NCBI GenBank assembly: GCA_963930645.1
Contig: OZ005662.1
Coordinates: forward strand, 97,014,436 to 97,078,435
Direction: 5' to 3'
DNA length: 64,000 bases
Source of the DNA: Salticus scenicus
Taxonomy: Eukaryota > Arthropoda > Arachnida > Araneae > Salticidae
Each line of letters opens with the position of its first letter. Positions within the stretch are counted from its first letter, which is position 1. The translations under genes and the position numbers were made by a program. The notes below the pieces were generated by a model that saw only the letters and a program-made list of their open reading frames with translations, searched no databases and was not told the DNA's origin. Below are positions 1-9,811 of this stretch, piece by piece.

Positions 1-790
1 TTGCAATTTAACTGACTAGCTAGACATTTGAAACTTCCAGAAAAGCTCAGAACACGTTGACAATGCATTTTTTAAATATTTTTAGCCAACTGTTTCCGAT
101 ACCTGCTGCCTTCAGCAGCGTTTATGCGATTTAACAGAAAATTTATTTAACTAACTTCCCGACTAGCTAGACATTTGAAACTTTCACACTAGATCAGAAC
201 ACGGTGAAAATGCATTTTTTAAATACTTGTAGCCAACTGTGTAGGGTCCCTGCTGCCTTCGGCAGTGTTACCAGTTCAAATCTTGGAATCGATTTTTAAC
301 TAACTTCCCGACTAGCTAGACATTTAAAACTTCCGGAAAAGCTCAGAACACGGTGACAATGCATTTTTGATATATTTCTGGCCAATTGTTTCGGGTCACC
401 GCTGCCTTCGGCAGTGTTTACATGGTTCAACAGAAAATTTATTTAACTAACTTCCCGACTAGCTAGACATTGGAAACTTTCAGAATAGTGGGAACACGGT
501 GAATATGCATCTTTTTAATACTTTTAGCCAACTATTTCAGGTCCCTGCTGCCTTCGGCAGCGTTTATATGGTTCAACAAAAAAATTATTTAACTAATTTC
601 CCGACTAGGTAGACATTTGAAACTTTCAGAATAGTTCAGAATACGATGAAAATGCCTTTTTTTTAATACTTTTAGCCAATTTTTTCGGGTCCCTGCTGCT
701 TTCGTCAGCGTTACCAGTACAAATCTTACAATCGGTTTTTAACTAACTTTCAGAAAAGCTCAGAACACGGTGATAATTAATTTTTTTTAA
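1..790. repeat. Tandem satellite, period about 148 bp
   Basis: Anchors recur regularly: CTAGCTAGACATT near 16, 163, 312 and 463 (diverged at 601), and CTGCTGCCTTC near 104, 249, 400, 546 and 693. Units differ by substitutions and small indels. The array is cut by the window start. The ACTAGCTAGACATTTGAAAC box also occurs in single-copy dispersed elements at 6.6 and 28.9 kb. Confidence 0.9.
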
Positions 791-906
791 TATTTTTAGC
801 GAGCTGTTTTGGGTCCAATGTCAATGTTTTTTAACATTATGTATATTTCTAAAAGTGTATAAAGAAGTCATGTGGTGCCCACATCAGATTTTTTTTACAG
901 TATGAT

Positions 907-1214
907 CACTGCTGTCTTTGTTATATATTTTAGAGAAAAATAAACGGAGATATTAAAAAAGCTGTTTTTTTTTATGTGCATTTTAATGACAAATATTACT
1001 TTCGTTAATTATTGGCAAGAGTGTATATGTAACTTAGAATGCTTTTTCTAAAGTAGAAAGATTCATTTTTAATTTTTATTGAGAAATAAAATAATAAAAA
1101 TGCGGAATAAGTATATTAAAAATCTTGATTACTTACTTTAAATTAAGAATTATTGTAAATTTACAAAGACTCTCAATTAACATTTCAGTGAATTTATCGA
1201 ATATTTTTATAGTG
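907..1214 (+). mobile_element. Diverged copy of the CACTGTTAAAAATTT element
   Basis: Shares AGAGAAAAATAAACGGAGAT, the TTAGAATGCTTTTTCTAAAG block and the terminal region ending AGTG with better copies at 11.2, 18.4 and 31.9 kb. Non-autonomous and heavily mutated. Confidence 0.6.
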
Positions 1215-1235
1215 TACAGTATGGTCACTACTATC

Positions 1236-1425
1236 ATACTATCATTGATACAGGAGGAGCTCGATATAAGATCACTCCGTATATAAGGTCACTTTTCGAA
1301 AGTTCCGGATCATTGGATAGATATTCTGCGTTAGGATTTATTGGATATGTTGTCAAGTCTTGAATATCGTAAGCACTTACAAGGTCACTTTCGCCTGATT
1401 TATTTTCAGTGATTTCTGCATCCAA
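1236..1425 (-). other. Unrecognised 63-codon frame
   Basis: The frame opens MDAEITENKSGESDLVSAYD and contains DLTTYPINPNAEYLSNDPEL. Its composition is more protein-like than most frames here. It lies between a transposon copy and LTR-like sequence, so a retroelement remnant is as likely as a host exon. No splice sites were convincing. Confidence 0.2.
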
Positions 1426-1517
1426 CTAAGTCAATTCAGATATTTCCCTGATATCTTAGTGTGAAACAAACTTAATGACTAACAACAGTTTTTTCGAGGT
1501 AAAGATCTGATATACGA

Positions 1518-1682
1518 ATGGTTAACTCTGTGAAGTTCAGTAGCCAAATACCAGTTTTGAATCACAATTCCCGCAAGGATGTTCGTAGTGGTTCGAATGC
1601 CACTTTAAGCGGTAGGTCACGGCTAAGGAGTCGTAATGTTCAAAAAAAAAGACCGCAGAGTGACATCCAAAACCCGTGGTAA
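1518..1682 (+). pseudogene. Possible retroelement ORF remnant
   Basis: A 54-codon frame opens MVNSVKFSSQIPVLNHNS and ends in a basic region GRSRLRSRNVQKKRPQS just before an LTR-like segment. A basic C-terminus next to an LTR is common in pol genes, but no conserved domain is visible. Confidence 0.2.
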
Positions 1683-1725
1683 ACAAGCATTATGTTTCAT
1701 TATGGAAACGTTATTTCTCCATCCT

Positions 1726-1870
1726 TACTTTTACCCATCTAGTTAAGGCTCCTATATATACGAGCTGGCGCATCAGGCATTTTGTTGCCTTAGGGTTGCC
1801 ACATGTACCCAGCGCGTTTCATTGATAAATAAACGACAGTCATTACTTTTATCGTCTTGTGTAACTTTAG
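1726..1870 (+). repeat. Possible LTR fragment with promoter and poly(A) signal
   Basis: CTATATATAC about 25 bp before a CATCAGGCATT start-like region, followed by ATAAATAAACGACAG, resembles the U3-R-U5 order of an LTR. Terminal TG..CA and a partner LTR were not found. Confidence 0.3.
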
Positions 1871-2418
1871 AGTACTTCTTTTATTATTATTTCATATTTT
1901 TAGCTAAATAAATTACGATATGAGATTTGTTTAACCATAAACTGCTATAATCACTCAAGAAAAAACAAAAAATGTTCAGATTTCTATAGGATAATTTAAA
2001 CAGAATAAAACAGTATTACTTGTATTTTCCTTTGTATTTCTGACATGTGATAATGTAAAAATACAGAAAAATGTGACATTTTAATTATATTATTTACATT
2101 TATATTGATAAATCGATTTAAGGAGACCATTTCTTACAGTGTATTTGAGTTTTGGCGACATTTTGTATAAGAAACAGAAACAGCCTTAATAACACATCTT
2201 ATTTCCAATTCCTCCACAGGATATCCTGATAATCTAATGTGAAAAAAATGTGTTGTTAGGAATATTATTGTTGCTTATTGCTTTTGTTGCCAGATCGTAG
2301 CTTCAGATGAAGACTTCTTAAAATCATAAGAAAGCGATAAGGACGCCAAGCGGGAATGCTGCCTTCTTCTGAGGCAAAAAAATGAAGGCGATGCGTCGGC
2401 CTATATATTTATTTAAAG

Positions 2419-2667
2419 GGTTCTACATCTAGTAGCTGGTCAAGTGATTCTGCACTCAAATCTTGAAGTGAGAAGTGCCTGGTTCAATCCCAGGTCACGT
2501 ACATTGACATACCGTTCAAAGTTTTCCAGGGCTTCCTCCAACATTCGCATAAATATGGATTAGGACGACTTAAAAAGACCCCCACCATGTATGGCATTTC
2601 ACTTATAGGCCTAGGACCCTAGTGTAGTCAATCGACCTTAAAACCTCACAACTACAACTAACTAATC
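2419..2667 (+). mobile_element. tRNA-derived SINE
   Basis: A tRNA-like head carries an A box (TAGCTGGTCAAGTG, from 2432) and a B box (GGTTCAATCCC, from 2481). A unique body ends in an ACAACTACAACTAACTAA tail. Transcribed, if at all, by RNA polymerase III from the internal boxes. No clear target duplication seen. Confidence 0.65.
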
Positions 2668-2669
2668 TA

Positions 2670-3480
2670 GCAGTTGAATAGTTAGCGTTATAGCCTTCAG
2701 TTTTCAGATGTAATATTCAAGTTTGTTTTCAACCATGAAATTTCGTATAATTTTGGAATCTGTTTCAAGTTGTAGGTCTTAATCTAAGGAGCCTTAATGT
2801 GACAAAAATTATCCTTGAGCAACAAACTAAACATAACAACCTCTTCACACTTTCTAGAGATACTTGTTGAGGTATCCGTAAACCGATTCAAAAATTCTAT
2901 ATCTTGATTTACTACATTACTTCATGTTACATCCTCAAAAGTATTCGGTCACAATTAACCCAAAACTAAACAAGCATTTTACCTTGGAATATAACATTGC
3001 ATAGCACTTTCCTTGATAATAATAACTATATATTATTAATAATAATAATGACCCTCTTCTGTCAGGAACGATTCCGGTTTACACCGCTTCAAATCAGAGA
3101 CTTTTGGTAGTCTTTTTTTTTCCCCTTAGAAATGCTATGCATTTTTATTTTTTTATTTTTTTATTAATCTGCATAAATGTTACATCATTAGAAAGATCTT
3201 TCAAAACTGAACATTCTTTGTGCTTGCACTTTTCCCTTAATCTCAATATGTAAAAAAGATTTCAACGAAAGTTTATAACTACCATTGCAATTTTCTAAAA
3301 TACCCATGGAGGATGAAATTAAAATGTAATATAAAATTCAATCATAAAAATTATTGGCTAATAGTTATTACATCATGTTCTTGCAATCATGATAATGTAC
3401 TTAACTGATATAAACAAACAGTTGATTGTGACGTCATATTTATCAAATTAGTTAAAATAAATAAGGTTACAAAATAAGGT
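2670..3480. other. No gene seen
   Basis: AT-rich sequence with short T and ATT runs. The region from about 3340 onward resembles the body of the Helitron-like repeats at 28.9 and 34.2 kb (the TTGTTGCCA..AATTTAC block). No open frame or splice pattern worth naming. Confidence 0.5.
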
Positions 3481-3739
3481 ACGTAAGGATACTTCGTAAC
3501 AAATATGGCACCTTTCATTTGATACCTTATTTGTAACGAAGTTTTGATTAGATATTTTGTAATTAATTAAAATATGAAAATAATTTCAAAATTGGACATT
3601 TAAATTTATGATTGTTGCCAGAAAAATTTACCAGTTATTGTTATATATGTATATATATATATATTGAGAAAGGGGGGGGGGGGGCATAAGATGAAATAAT
3701 GTTTTCACGCGAAAAATTAAAAAAATATTAAATTTGCCC

Positions 3740-4060
3740 CATAGAATAATAATAAGGAAGAAGGAGCATGCCAATACTCTAATGCTTACAAACCCCTTCT
3801 AGTGAAATGCCAGCGAACGCTACTTTTGCTCCTCTCAACTTTGAAGTAGGGCACCCATCCTCAGCGCATTTATCGCTGTTTGTTGTGGGTGCTTCTTCGC
3901 AGACTGATTGACAGAGAGACGAGACGATTCAAAAATTTTGCCAACAAGTCGCCAACCAATCAGATGGAAGCATTGTTACAACTCTATACCCGGCATTCCT
4001 GGATTTTATAAACCGAAACCAAAACACGTACGCTCCTTCTTCCTTTATTATTATTCTATG
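3740..4060. mobile_element. 321-bp TIR element with 8-bp TSD (hAT or P type)
   Basis: Termini CATAGAATAATAATAAGG..GGAGC and its reverse complement pair over about 28 bp. Flanks ATTTGCCC (3732-3739) and ATTTGCTC (4061-4068) form a near-perfect 8-bp duplication, the size made by hAT and P transposases. The element lies inside the Helitron-derived repeat. No transposase frame. Confidence 0.7.
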
Positions 4061-4191
4061 ATTTGCTCATGCATATGAAAATACTTATTAAAACGAGTCG
4101 AAGAAGGAAGCGAAATAAGTACTGAGTTATATTACGATAAATATGATATATATCATAATATGATACGTTATATTTGACCTATCGTCCTGGG

Positions 4192-4374
4192 TCAGTAGGT
4201 ATTTCCGTTAAAAGAAATAGTTTGTTCGTTCGGTGTAACTTGCACATTAGTCCCGTCAGGCACAACTTGCATATTAGTCCCATCAGGAGCAACTTGCACA
4301 TTAGTCCCCTTTAAATATAGTGTCCAGCGAAGCAGGCGAAGCATTCGTTGATTCACTACCTTAATTGATTTCAC
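4192..4374 (-). other. ORF with 9-aa repeats from a 27-bp minisatellite
   Basis: Three 27-bp units near 4228-4313 translate on the minus strand as GTNVQVAPD-type repeats, ending NEQTISFNGNTY. The copy near 14.2 kb has four units, the same preceding W(T/S)LYLK and the same C-terminus in frame. No known domain. Whether any protein is made is unknown. Confidence 0.35.
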
Positions 4375-4929
4375 ATTCCGTCATTTTTGACGGGGTTACA
4401 TACTAGTGTATATATATTTATTATTATCAAGTTATATTATTTCTTCATACTTATTGCTCTATCATTATAATTTATTTATTGCTTATAGTAAAATTAACTG
4501 TTTATATGAAGAGATTATTATGTGAAAAAATTTATTTCTATCTTTTCGGTACTATCGTTTTATTGAAAACAAGCAAACCCGTGCGAAATATTCGCATTTT
4601 ATTTCTTTTCTTATTTACCTTTAATACCTTTTTTCTTATTTACCTTTATTTACCTTTTCTTATTTACCTTGAAACTCATAAATGTTATACCAATTTCACC
4701 ACCTAATAATTTTAATTTACCAGAAGCCAGATTATTAATAAAACCAAATTAATATTGTGCAATAGTGAAAGCAAAATCATTCAAAGAAAGGTTTCCAAAT
4801 AAAATTCATGGTTCACGACCCAATTTTCATACTTCCACAGGCAGTACAATTTTAATATAGGACGCCCACGACGCCTTTTAAATTTTTGTCGTCATGTTGG
4901 TGATGACTTTGTAATAATTTTGGTATATA

Positions 4930-5139
4930 CAGTCGGTAACAAAAGTCTCCGAACACTAGCAAAAATTCCTACGTAAAAAACGTACACTTAATACAGTTTT
5001 GTTAAATAAATCCTTGTCGAATCCTGTTTTTAGACTGATTAAGAACAGGATTCGACAAGTATTTATTTAAGAAAACTGTATTAAGTGTACTTTTTTTATA
5101 TAGGAATTTTTGCTAGTGTTTGGAGACTTTTGTTACCGA

Positions 5140-5142
<3 letters not shown>
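4930..5142. mobile_element. Tc1-type palindromic MITE, copy 1
   Basis: Nearly full-length palindrome with termini CAGTCGGTAACAAAAGT and its complement, flanked by TA on both sides. The paralogous block at 36.5 kb lacks it and shows the empty site. TA duplication and a CAGT start are typical of Tc1/mariner derivatives. Confidence 0.85.

Positions 5143-5194
<52 letters not shown>
5143..5194. repeat. (TA)26 microsatellite
   Basis: A pure TA run starts exactly at the TA duplication of the preceding MITE, so it probably expanded from the target site. Confidence 0.95.
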
Positions 5195-5200
<6 letters not shown>

Positions 5201-6179
5201 TTTAAATAAATAAATAGAATAAAATAAAATAAAATAAAATAAAATAATTGCTATTTTGATTATATTTTTTATGATTGTGTTTTTTGTCAATTTATGACAC
5301 AAAAGTTCATATTCTGTATATATCTTTAAAATATTGTTAGGTTTAAAATGACGCTTGCAAAGATTCTGAAGAAACAACTGTTAAAATTACATTTTTTTCG
5401 TAAAATAATCTTATCAGACAAATGTCGTCATTTTTTCTTATTAGTCCATCCGCGTGCTTAAATATTGTCCATGTATAAAAATTATTTTTTTTATCCTCGC
5501 GTATCGTATCGTTTCGACAAAAAATAATTGAAACTGGTCCACGTTAGAGAAATATTATATAGATTATTATTTCTTTTAAAGATCATGCTTTTTTTCTCTT
5601 TTAATAAGCTTCCATTAATTTATTTGATTTCGATTTATTTCGATCTTTTTCTATCTATTCATATTTTGGTAATTTTCTATAAGTTTTCATACATATATAA
5701 ATATATACACATTTTAAAGTCTCAGTAAACGTATCTTTAAATAAAAATACACATTTATACAGAATAAATTTACAGAAGCGTAAATAAATCTCGAAAAGAC
5801 GTACTTTCTTTTCTACAAATAAGGTGAATGTCAAAGTTGTTTACCCTTTCCAAATGTTCCGTACGAAACAACTAAGATTGCGAATTCTTTCCACAAGAGA
5901 AAAAAAAATGTACTTGTTTATTTACCAGCAAGGGTAAAAATGTCGCTATTTTCTTTTACACTGTAATGTAAATAAAAGAAAGAGATTCAAAAATAAGTCT
6001 CGTTTCTTTAACATCAGGAATTTCATAGTAATTAAAAAATATATGATTTTTTTTTTTTTCACATTGTTGATTTTTACCATCATTATCGACTACCGTACGT
6101 AATGGGAGCGTTGTATTCGATCAAAAAATTCGATATCGAATACTCATTTAATTTACATGTTTTAATGTCTCATGAGTAC

Positions 6180-6706
6180 AAATAATTATAAGATAAATAA
6201 AAACTTTTTAAAAGCCAAGTTTTTAATTTTTCTGTTGAATCATATCTATAGAACTACATTAGCACTGTATCATTGCGAATAAAATTTTTAAAGTGATAAT
6301 AACGTCAATTTTTGTGAGATGCATAATTTAACTTTTTACTATTTTTTAACATTCACGTATAATTAAATGTATTTATTTTTATGCTGAAATAAAATGAACT
6401 CGTAAGTTTTTTTGGCAACAATTAAACTATAGCCAATATTTTAATGGCCATTTTTAAAGCTATTAGGAGGTTATTATTTTCATATTTTAATTAATGAAAA
6501 GAAAACTAATCAAAAATTCGAAAATCGGGGTTCGATGTATTGTGTTGTCATCGGGTTCTGAGCTATTCTGAAAGTTTCAAATGTCTAGCTAGTAGAGAAA
6601 TTAGTTAAAAATCGATTGCAAGATTTGTACCGAACACACAAACAAACACACAAACAAACAAGAATAGAAGTTAATAAAAAACATGGTAAAATGGATTTTT
6701 TAACAT
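6180..6706 (-). repeat. Dispersed repeat carrying the satellite box, copy 1
   Basis: Minus-strand copy of the sequence at 28788-29245. It includes CTAGCTAGACATTTGA and AATCTTGCAATCGATTTTTA, also present in the tandem array at 1-790, plus a (GTTT)n tract. No coding frame. Confidence 0.7.
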
Positions 6707-6886
6707 TTGGTCTGTGTTTCATCGTAAATTTTTTGGCTGCTCATATTCCAATTTCAGTTGGAACTATCCAACAAACAGCAAAGATATGAGATATGTAATA
6801 CACGACGTTTCTGAAAAGTCAGTTCCAACGTTAGTTCCCATACTTCCAGCGAGTACAAATTAAACAGTACAACGTAATACCAAAAA

Positions 6887-7066
6887 ATGTCCGCCGACAA
6901 CAGCACTAATTACCTGCAGCAGTCGGGCGGTAGAAATTCAACCAGAGGCAAACAAATGAAAGTATACAGTGAAACTCAATGCTTACATTGTGGAATAGGT
7001 TCCAAAATGTCATGTAATTGTTTTCTTAGAAAAACTGCTAATAGTGTAATCATTTTTTCTCAAATA
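6887..7066 (+). CDS. Unrecognised small ORF with two cysteine pairs
   Basis: A frame opens MSADNSTNYLQQSGG and contains CLHCGIGSKMSCNC, a spacing that resembles a small metal-binding knuckle. Base composition is less AT-rich than the flanks. The frame runs straight into the left terminus of a mariner-like element at 7067, so the original 3' end is probably lost or lies beyond the insertion. It could be a chance frame, a host exon cut by the insertion or part of another repeat. No upstream acceptor or promoter was convincing. Confidence 0.2.
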
Positions 7067-7662
7067 CAGGGTGTTTATAAAGTCCCGGACCCATTCTGAA
7101 GTTTAATAACTCATAAAATAATAAAGATAGATTAAAATTAATAACATAAATGGTTAGATAGACTCAAAAAGTTTCATGATCCTTGTCAATGAACTTCCAC
7201 GTGTGCCCCCTTCGTCGCACGGTGAATATCAAGTCCATTGTCAATTTCACGCCAGGTAGCGGTAAGCATGTCGACATCCACAGAGGCTATTGCGGTTGTA
7301 ATTCTGACTTTTAGGTAATTATTCGACTGCAGCTCGAATAAAACATCACATACAAAAGTACTGCATAGAACAAACACATCAAAAGTAAACATAACATTGC
7401 AATAGTTGCCAAAAACAAAAGAGAGAAAAATGCAATTAATAAGCAGACGATATTTAGAAAAGTACAGATATTTAGACTGGAAAATGAAATTATCTGAAAT
7501 TAACCATACGCGCAGACGATATTTACAGAAGTAAAGATATTCAAACCTGAAAAGAAAATATATGAGTTATTCCATCAATAAATGCCATAAGTTTGTTTAT
7601 ATCTTCATTATTTTATGAGTTATTAAACATCAAAATGGGTCCGGGACTTTATAAACACCCTG
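7067..7662 (-). mobile_element. Internally deleted mariner-like element
   Basis: Inverted termini CAGGGTGTTTATAAAGTCCC extend about 60 bp and are flanked by TA on both sides. The interior keeps only the last part of a transposase on the minus strand. Cannot move itself. Confidence 0.9.
7186..7392 (-). pseudogene. Tc1/mariner transposase C-terminal remnant
   Basis: The frame ends LKVRITTAIASVDVDML..TWREIDNGLDIHRATKGAHVEVH. The pattern of a hydrophobic repeat, then W-x-x-x-(D/L)-x-x-x-D-(I/V)-x-R-x-T-x-G-A-H-(V/I)-E at the very end is typical of one group of IS630/Tc1/mariner transposases. The DNA-binding region and the catalytic DDE/D core are missing, so it is dead. Confidence 0.7.
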
Positions 7663-7969
7663 TATTTCCGGTGTAAATTAAATATTATTATAAGAAGCTT
7701 GCCACACCAAATGGCGGATAATCGGGCGGATACTTTCCCAAAAGACGTTGCACAGCTTAATTTGAACGCGTTTTGCTTCCAGCAATTCCATTTCGATAAT
7801 TTTTATTTATTCTAATTTATTTATTAATTTTCCGGCGTCATTCTCCATTTTCTTTCTATTCGTACGTGAATTAATCTTTTAATTCTTTTTTCAATTTATT
7901 ACATACGACAGTGGTTAAAACTAAGAAAATTTCTGGGTATCCTTCCCTTCTGAACTACTTTTGTAACAA

Positions 7970-8420
7970 AGTTTTCATTGTGTTTCTTCCATTTTAATGC
8001 TTTCCATTAAAACTAAAAGAGATTATGAACTTCGCGCGTCTGGCTCTGTGTTTATCTGTCGGTCGGTCTCCGCTTTGATTTTTATAAATATTTTTAGAAA
8101 CATATTGTTTAAACTGATATATGTTATTTATGTTCGCTTCAGTATGCTCCTTATTGAAAGTAGAAAGCACTAATGTTTGTACAGGGCACACAAAATAATT
8201 AGAACACGTTACTGCTTAGGGGTGGTGGTTCTTTAAAGTATATTTAAATTTTTTCATACTGCACGAAACATTAAAAAAAAATCAAAGATTGTTTTTTCAG
8301 ATCCAAAAAAATTAATTTTCCTACAGAATATAGTTTTAATAGCATCCATCGTTGCTTTACAGGGACACACAAAAATATTCAGATAAATCATATAGTTGAA
8401 ACAACTCGAAGTATATTTTC
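7970..8420. repeat. Diverged repeat related to 18.9-19.5 kb
   Basis: Shares with that region a TCTGTCGGTCGGTC-like run, TTTATAAATATTTTTA, ATGTTATTTATGTTCGC and ACAGGGACACACAAAA(A/T)A blocks. Same general design as the tandem-unit elements at 16 and 26 kb, but strongly diverged. Confidence 0.4.
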
Positions 8421-8863
8421 AATTGTGTTATTATCATTTTTATCACTTGTCAGTAAAATCGAAAAGTGAAAGATGTGGAGTATAAATACAGTTAGAAGGC
8501 GTTTTATAATTTATGCGAAATGCACTACTTTTTTTTCAAGTTTATTTATATACATATAAATAATAATTATTCTGCATTGTCAATCGATGGTATGACTCTC
8601 TGATGTCATTCGACGTCATGAGGAGGATTTTATTTGTTTAGTCTATAGGAGTCATAATTTAATCCACAAACAGTTGGAATAAGGACAATCATAAAACAAA
8701 TTTTACCCACAATTTTTCAAAACTCCTCCTCATTCTAGTCGTCCATTCTTGTTTTATGAAAATGTACTTCATAAACTTTGAAAGATCTATAAATTCTATT
8801 ACTTGAAGGTTAACAAATTTGTAAACTTCCTAATATCATCATTCACAAACAGAATACGATATA

Positions 8864-9101
8864 TTAAAACCCGAATAATCTACTACGTCAGAAGCGCCTA
8901 AGAAAAATATTTTAGATGCATACAGCTGTTTCGGTAGCCTTAAGCGTACCGTCTTCCGTGCAAAAGTTCTTTTTGCACTGAAGACGGTGCGCTTAAGGCT
9001 ACCGAAACAGCTGTATGCATCTAAAATATTTTTCTTTGGCGTTTTTGACGTAGTAGTTTATTCGGGTTTTAATATTCCAACGCCAAGTCTCCTGTTATTA
9101 T
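8864..9101. mobile_element. Foldback element 1 with hammerhead-like motif and 13-bp TSD
   Basis: A near-perfect palindrome (8861-9075) is followed by an unpaired tail of about 26 bp. The 13-mer AGAATACGATATA flanks the unit at 8851-8863 and 9102-9114. A 13-bp duplication is too long for cut-and-paste transposons and suggests target-primed reverse transcription. Inverted LTR-like arms plus a short tail are described for Penelope-like elements. It lies just downstream of the Amt exon. Confidence 0.8.
8974..9019 (+). ncRNA. Hammerhead-ribozyme-like motif, foldback 1
   Basis: In order: stem I strand TGCA (8974-8977), CTGAAGA core (8978-8984), one extra C, stem II GGT..ACC, GAA (9004-9006), stem III ACAGCTGT (self-complementary), A as the H17 position (9015), stem I strand TGCA (9016-9019). 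Position 7 of the core may be any base, so CTGAAGA is allowed. The mirrored left arm has a damaged core (CGGAAGA). The extra nucleotide before stem II is not canonical. Confidence 0.5.
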
Positions 9102-9147
9102 AGAATACGATATACATAATGTAAAAAAGGACAATAAATAAACTCAC

Positions 9148-9303
9148 CTATGAAGGCATTGCTTCCCGCTCCATCTCCGCAAGCGAAGGCATATCCAAAC
9201 ATCCAGTATCCCAGACCACCGAAGATAACATCAACAGCGTTTTTCATCATAATGTTAACCTCATTTTTATGACTGACATAACCAGATTCTAATAGTCCAA
9301 AGC
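9148..9303 (-). CDS. Amt: Internal exon of an Amt-type ammonium transporter gene
   Basis: On the minus strand a TTTATAG acceptor precedes the exon and GTGAGT follows it. The 156 bp read as one open frame entered in phase 1 and left in phase 1. The peptide begins (G)FGLLESGYVSHKNEVNIM, continues KNAVDVIFGGLGYWMFGYAF and ends near CGDGAGSNAFIG. This matches the end of the first and the second transmembrane region of Amt/Mep/Rh family transporters, which move ammonium across the plasma membrane. The LLESG and KNEVNIM..KN blocks are family hallmarks. The exon holds about 52 of roughly 450-550 residues. No other Amt exon was found, so the introns on both sides must be long or run out of the window. 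A foldback element with an intact target duplication ends 33 bp downstream of the donor. Family certain in my view; exact orthologue not determined. Confidence 0.88.
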
Positions 9304-9309
9304 CTATAA

Positions 9310-9810
9310 AACATTGAATAAATATAAATTAGGTATTGGGTGTAATAAAATTTTCGAAATTTTGTTCATATTCAGCAATTTTATTTTTATAAATTCCCAT
9401 GACGGCCCATGAGGAAGTTAACACACTATTAAACAGCACGCTGTTCCTTCCTGCACCTGGACGTACTCGTGTACGTCCTCATAAAAGTCCAATAATTTGA
9501 TAATAAAATGTTAGAGCCTCTAATTGATATTATGACTTGGCTTTTACGGTTCTCATAGCAGTTAATGTTTTTGTACCAAACAAAGCATACATATATTATA
9601 TTTCCCATTTTCTACATTTCTGTACTTTATTGTGATGTAACAATAAGTCGAAATGTAACAATCCATACAAATTTTCCCCATGTATTAATTACATACTTCA
9701 TTCCCTTATTTTTCTGCTTTTCATTCCAATAAATCTTTACTCTATTTTCTAAAATTATGCCTTACATAATTTAGAACAACTTAATAAATACTGAGAAAAA
9801 AAAATATGTC
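9310..9810. other. Intronic sequence, no gene seen
   Basis: Begins at the Amt intron side of the acceptor. It holds a 20-bp palindrome GGACGTACTCGTGTACGTCC at 9459-9478, 21 bp after a TTAA, which resembles the subterminal palindromes of the piggyBac-like ends at 25.5 kb. Otherwise AT-rich without structure. Confidence 0.45.
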
Positions 9811-9811
9811 A

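Larger units (their letters stand above)
3490..4406 (+). mobile_element. Helitron 3' portion with another element inserted
   Basis: The 3' end has a CCGTCA..TGACGG hairpin (4378-4393), a short spacer and CTAG at 4403-4406 followed by T, as in Helitrons. The body shares GAGTCGAAGAAGGAAGCGAAATAAG and the 27-bp repeat with the copy near 14.0 kb. The 5' end is not defined. Rolling-circle replication is a family property; no Rep/helicase frame is present. Confidence 0.6.
4559..5565. repeat. Dispersed repeat block, partner at 36.2-36.9 kb
   Basis: Begins with CTAGCAAACCCGTGCGAAAT-like sequence (first base aside) and runs through CACGACCC, GACGCCTTTTAAATTTTTGT and TTGAAACTGGTCCACG, all also found from 36213 to 36907. 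The main length difference is the palindromic MITE and TA repeat inserted here. Family not recognised. Confidence 0.75.

Noticed and set aside
5096..5377. 93-codon minus ORF with a YIYIYI run
   Set aside because: Translation of the (TA)26 microsatellite and the MITE end.
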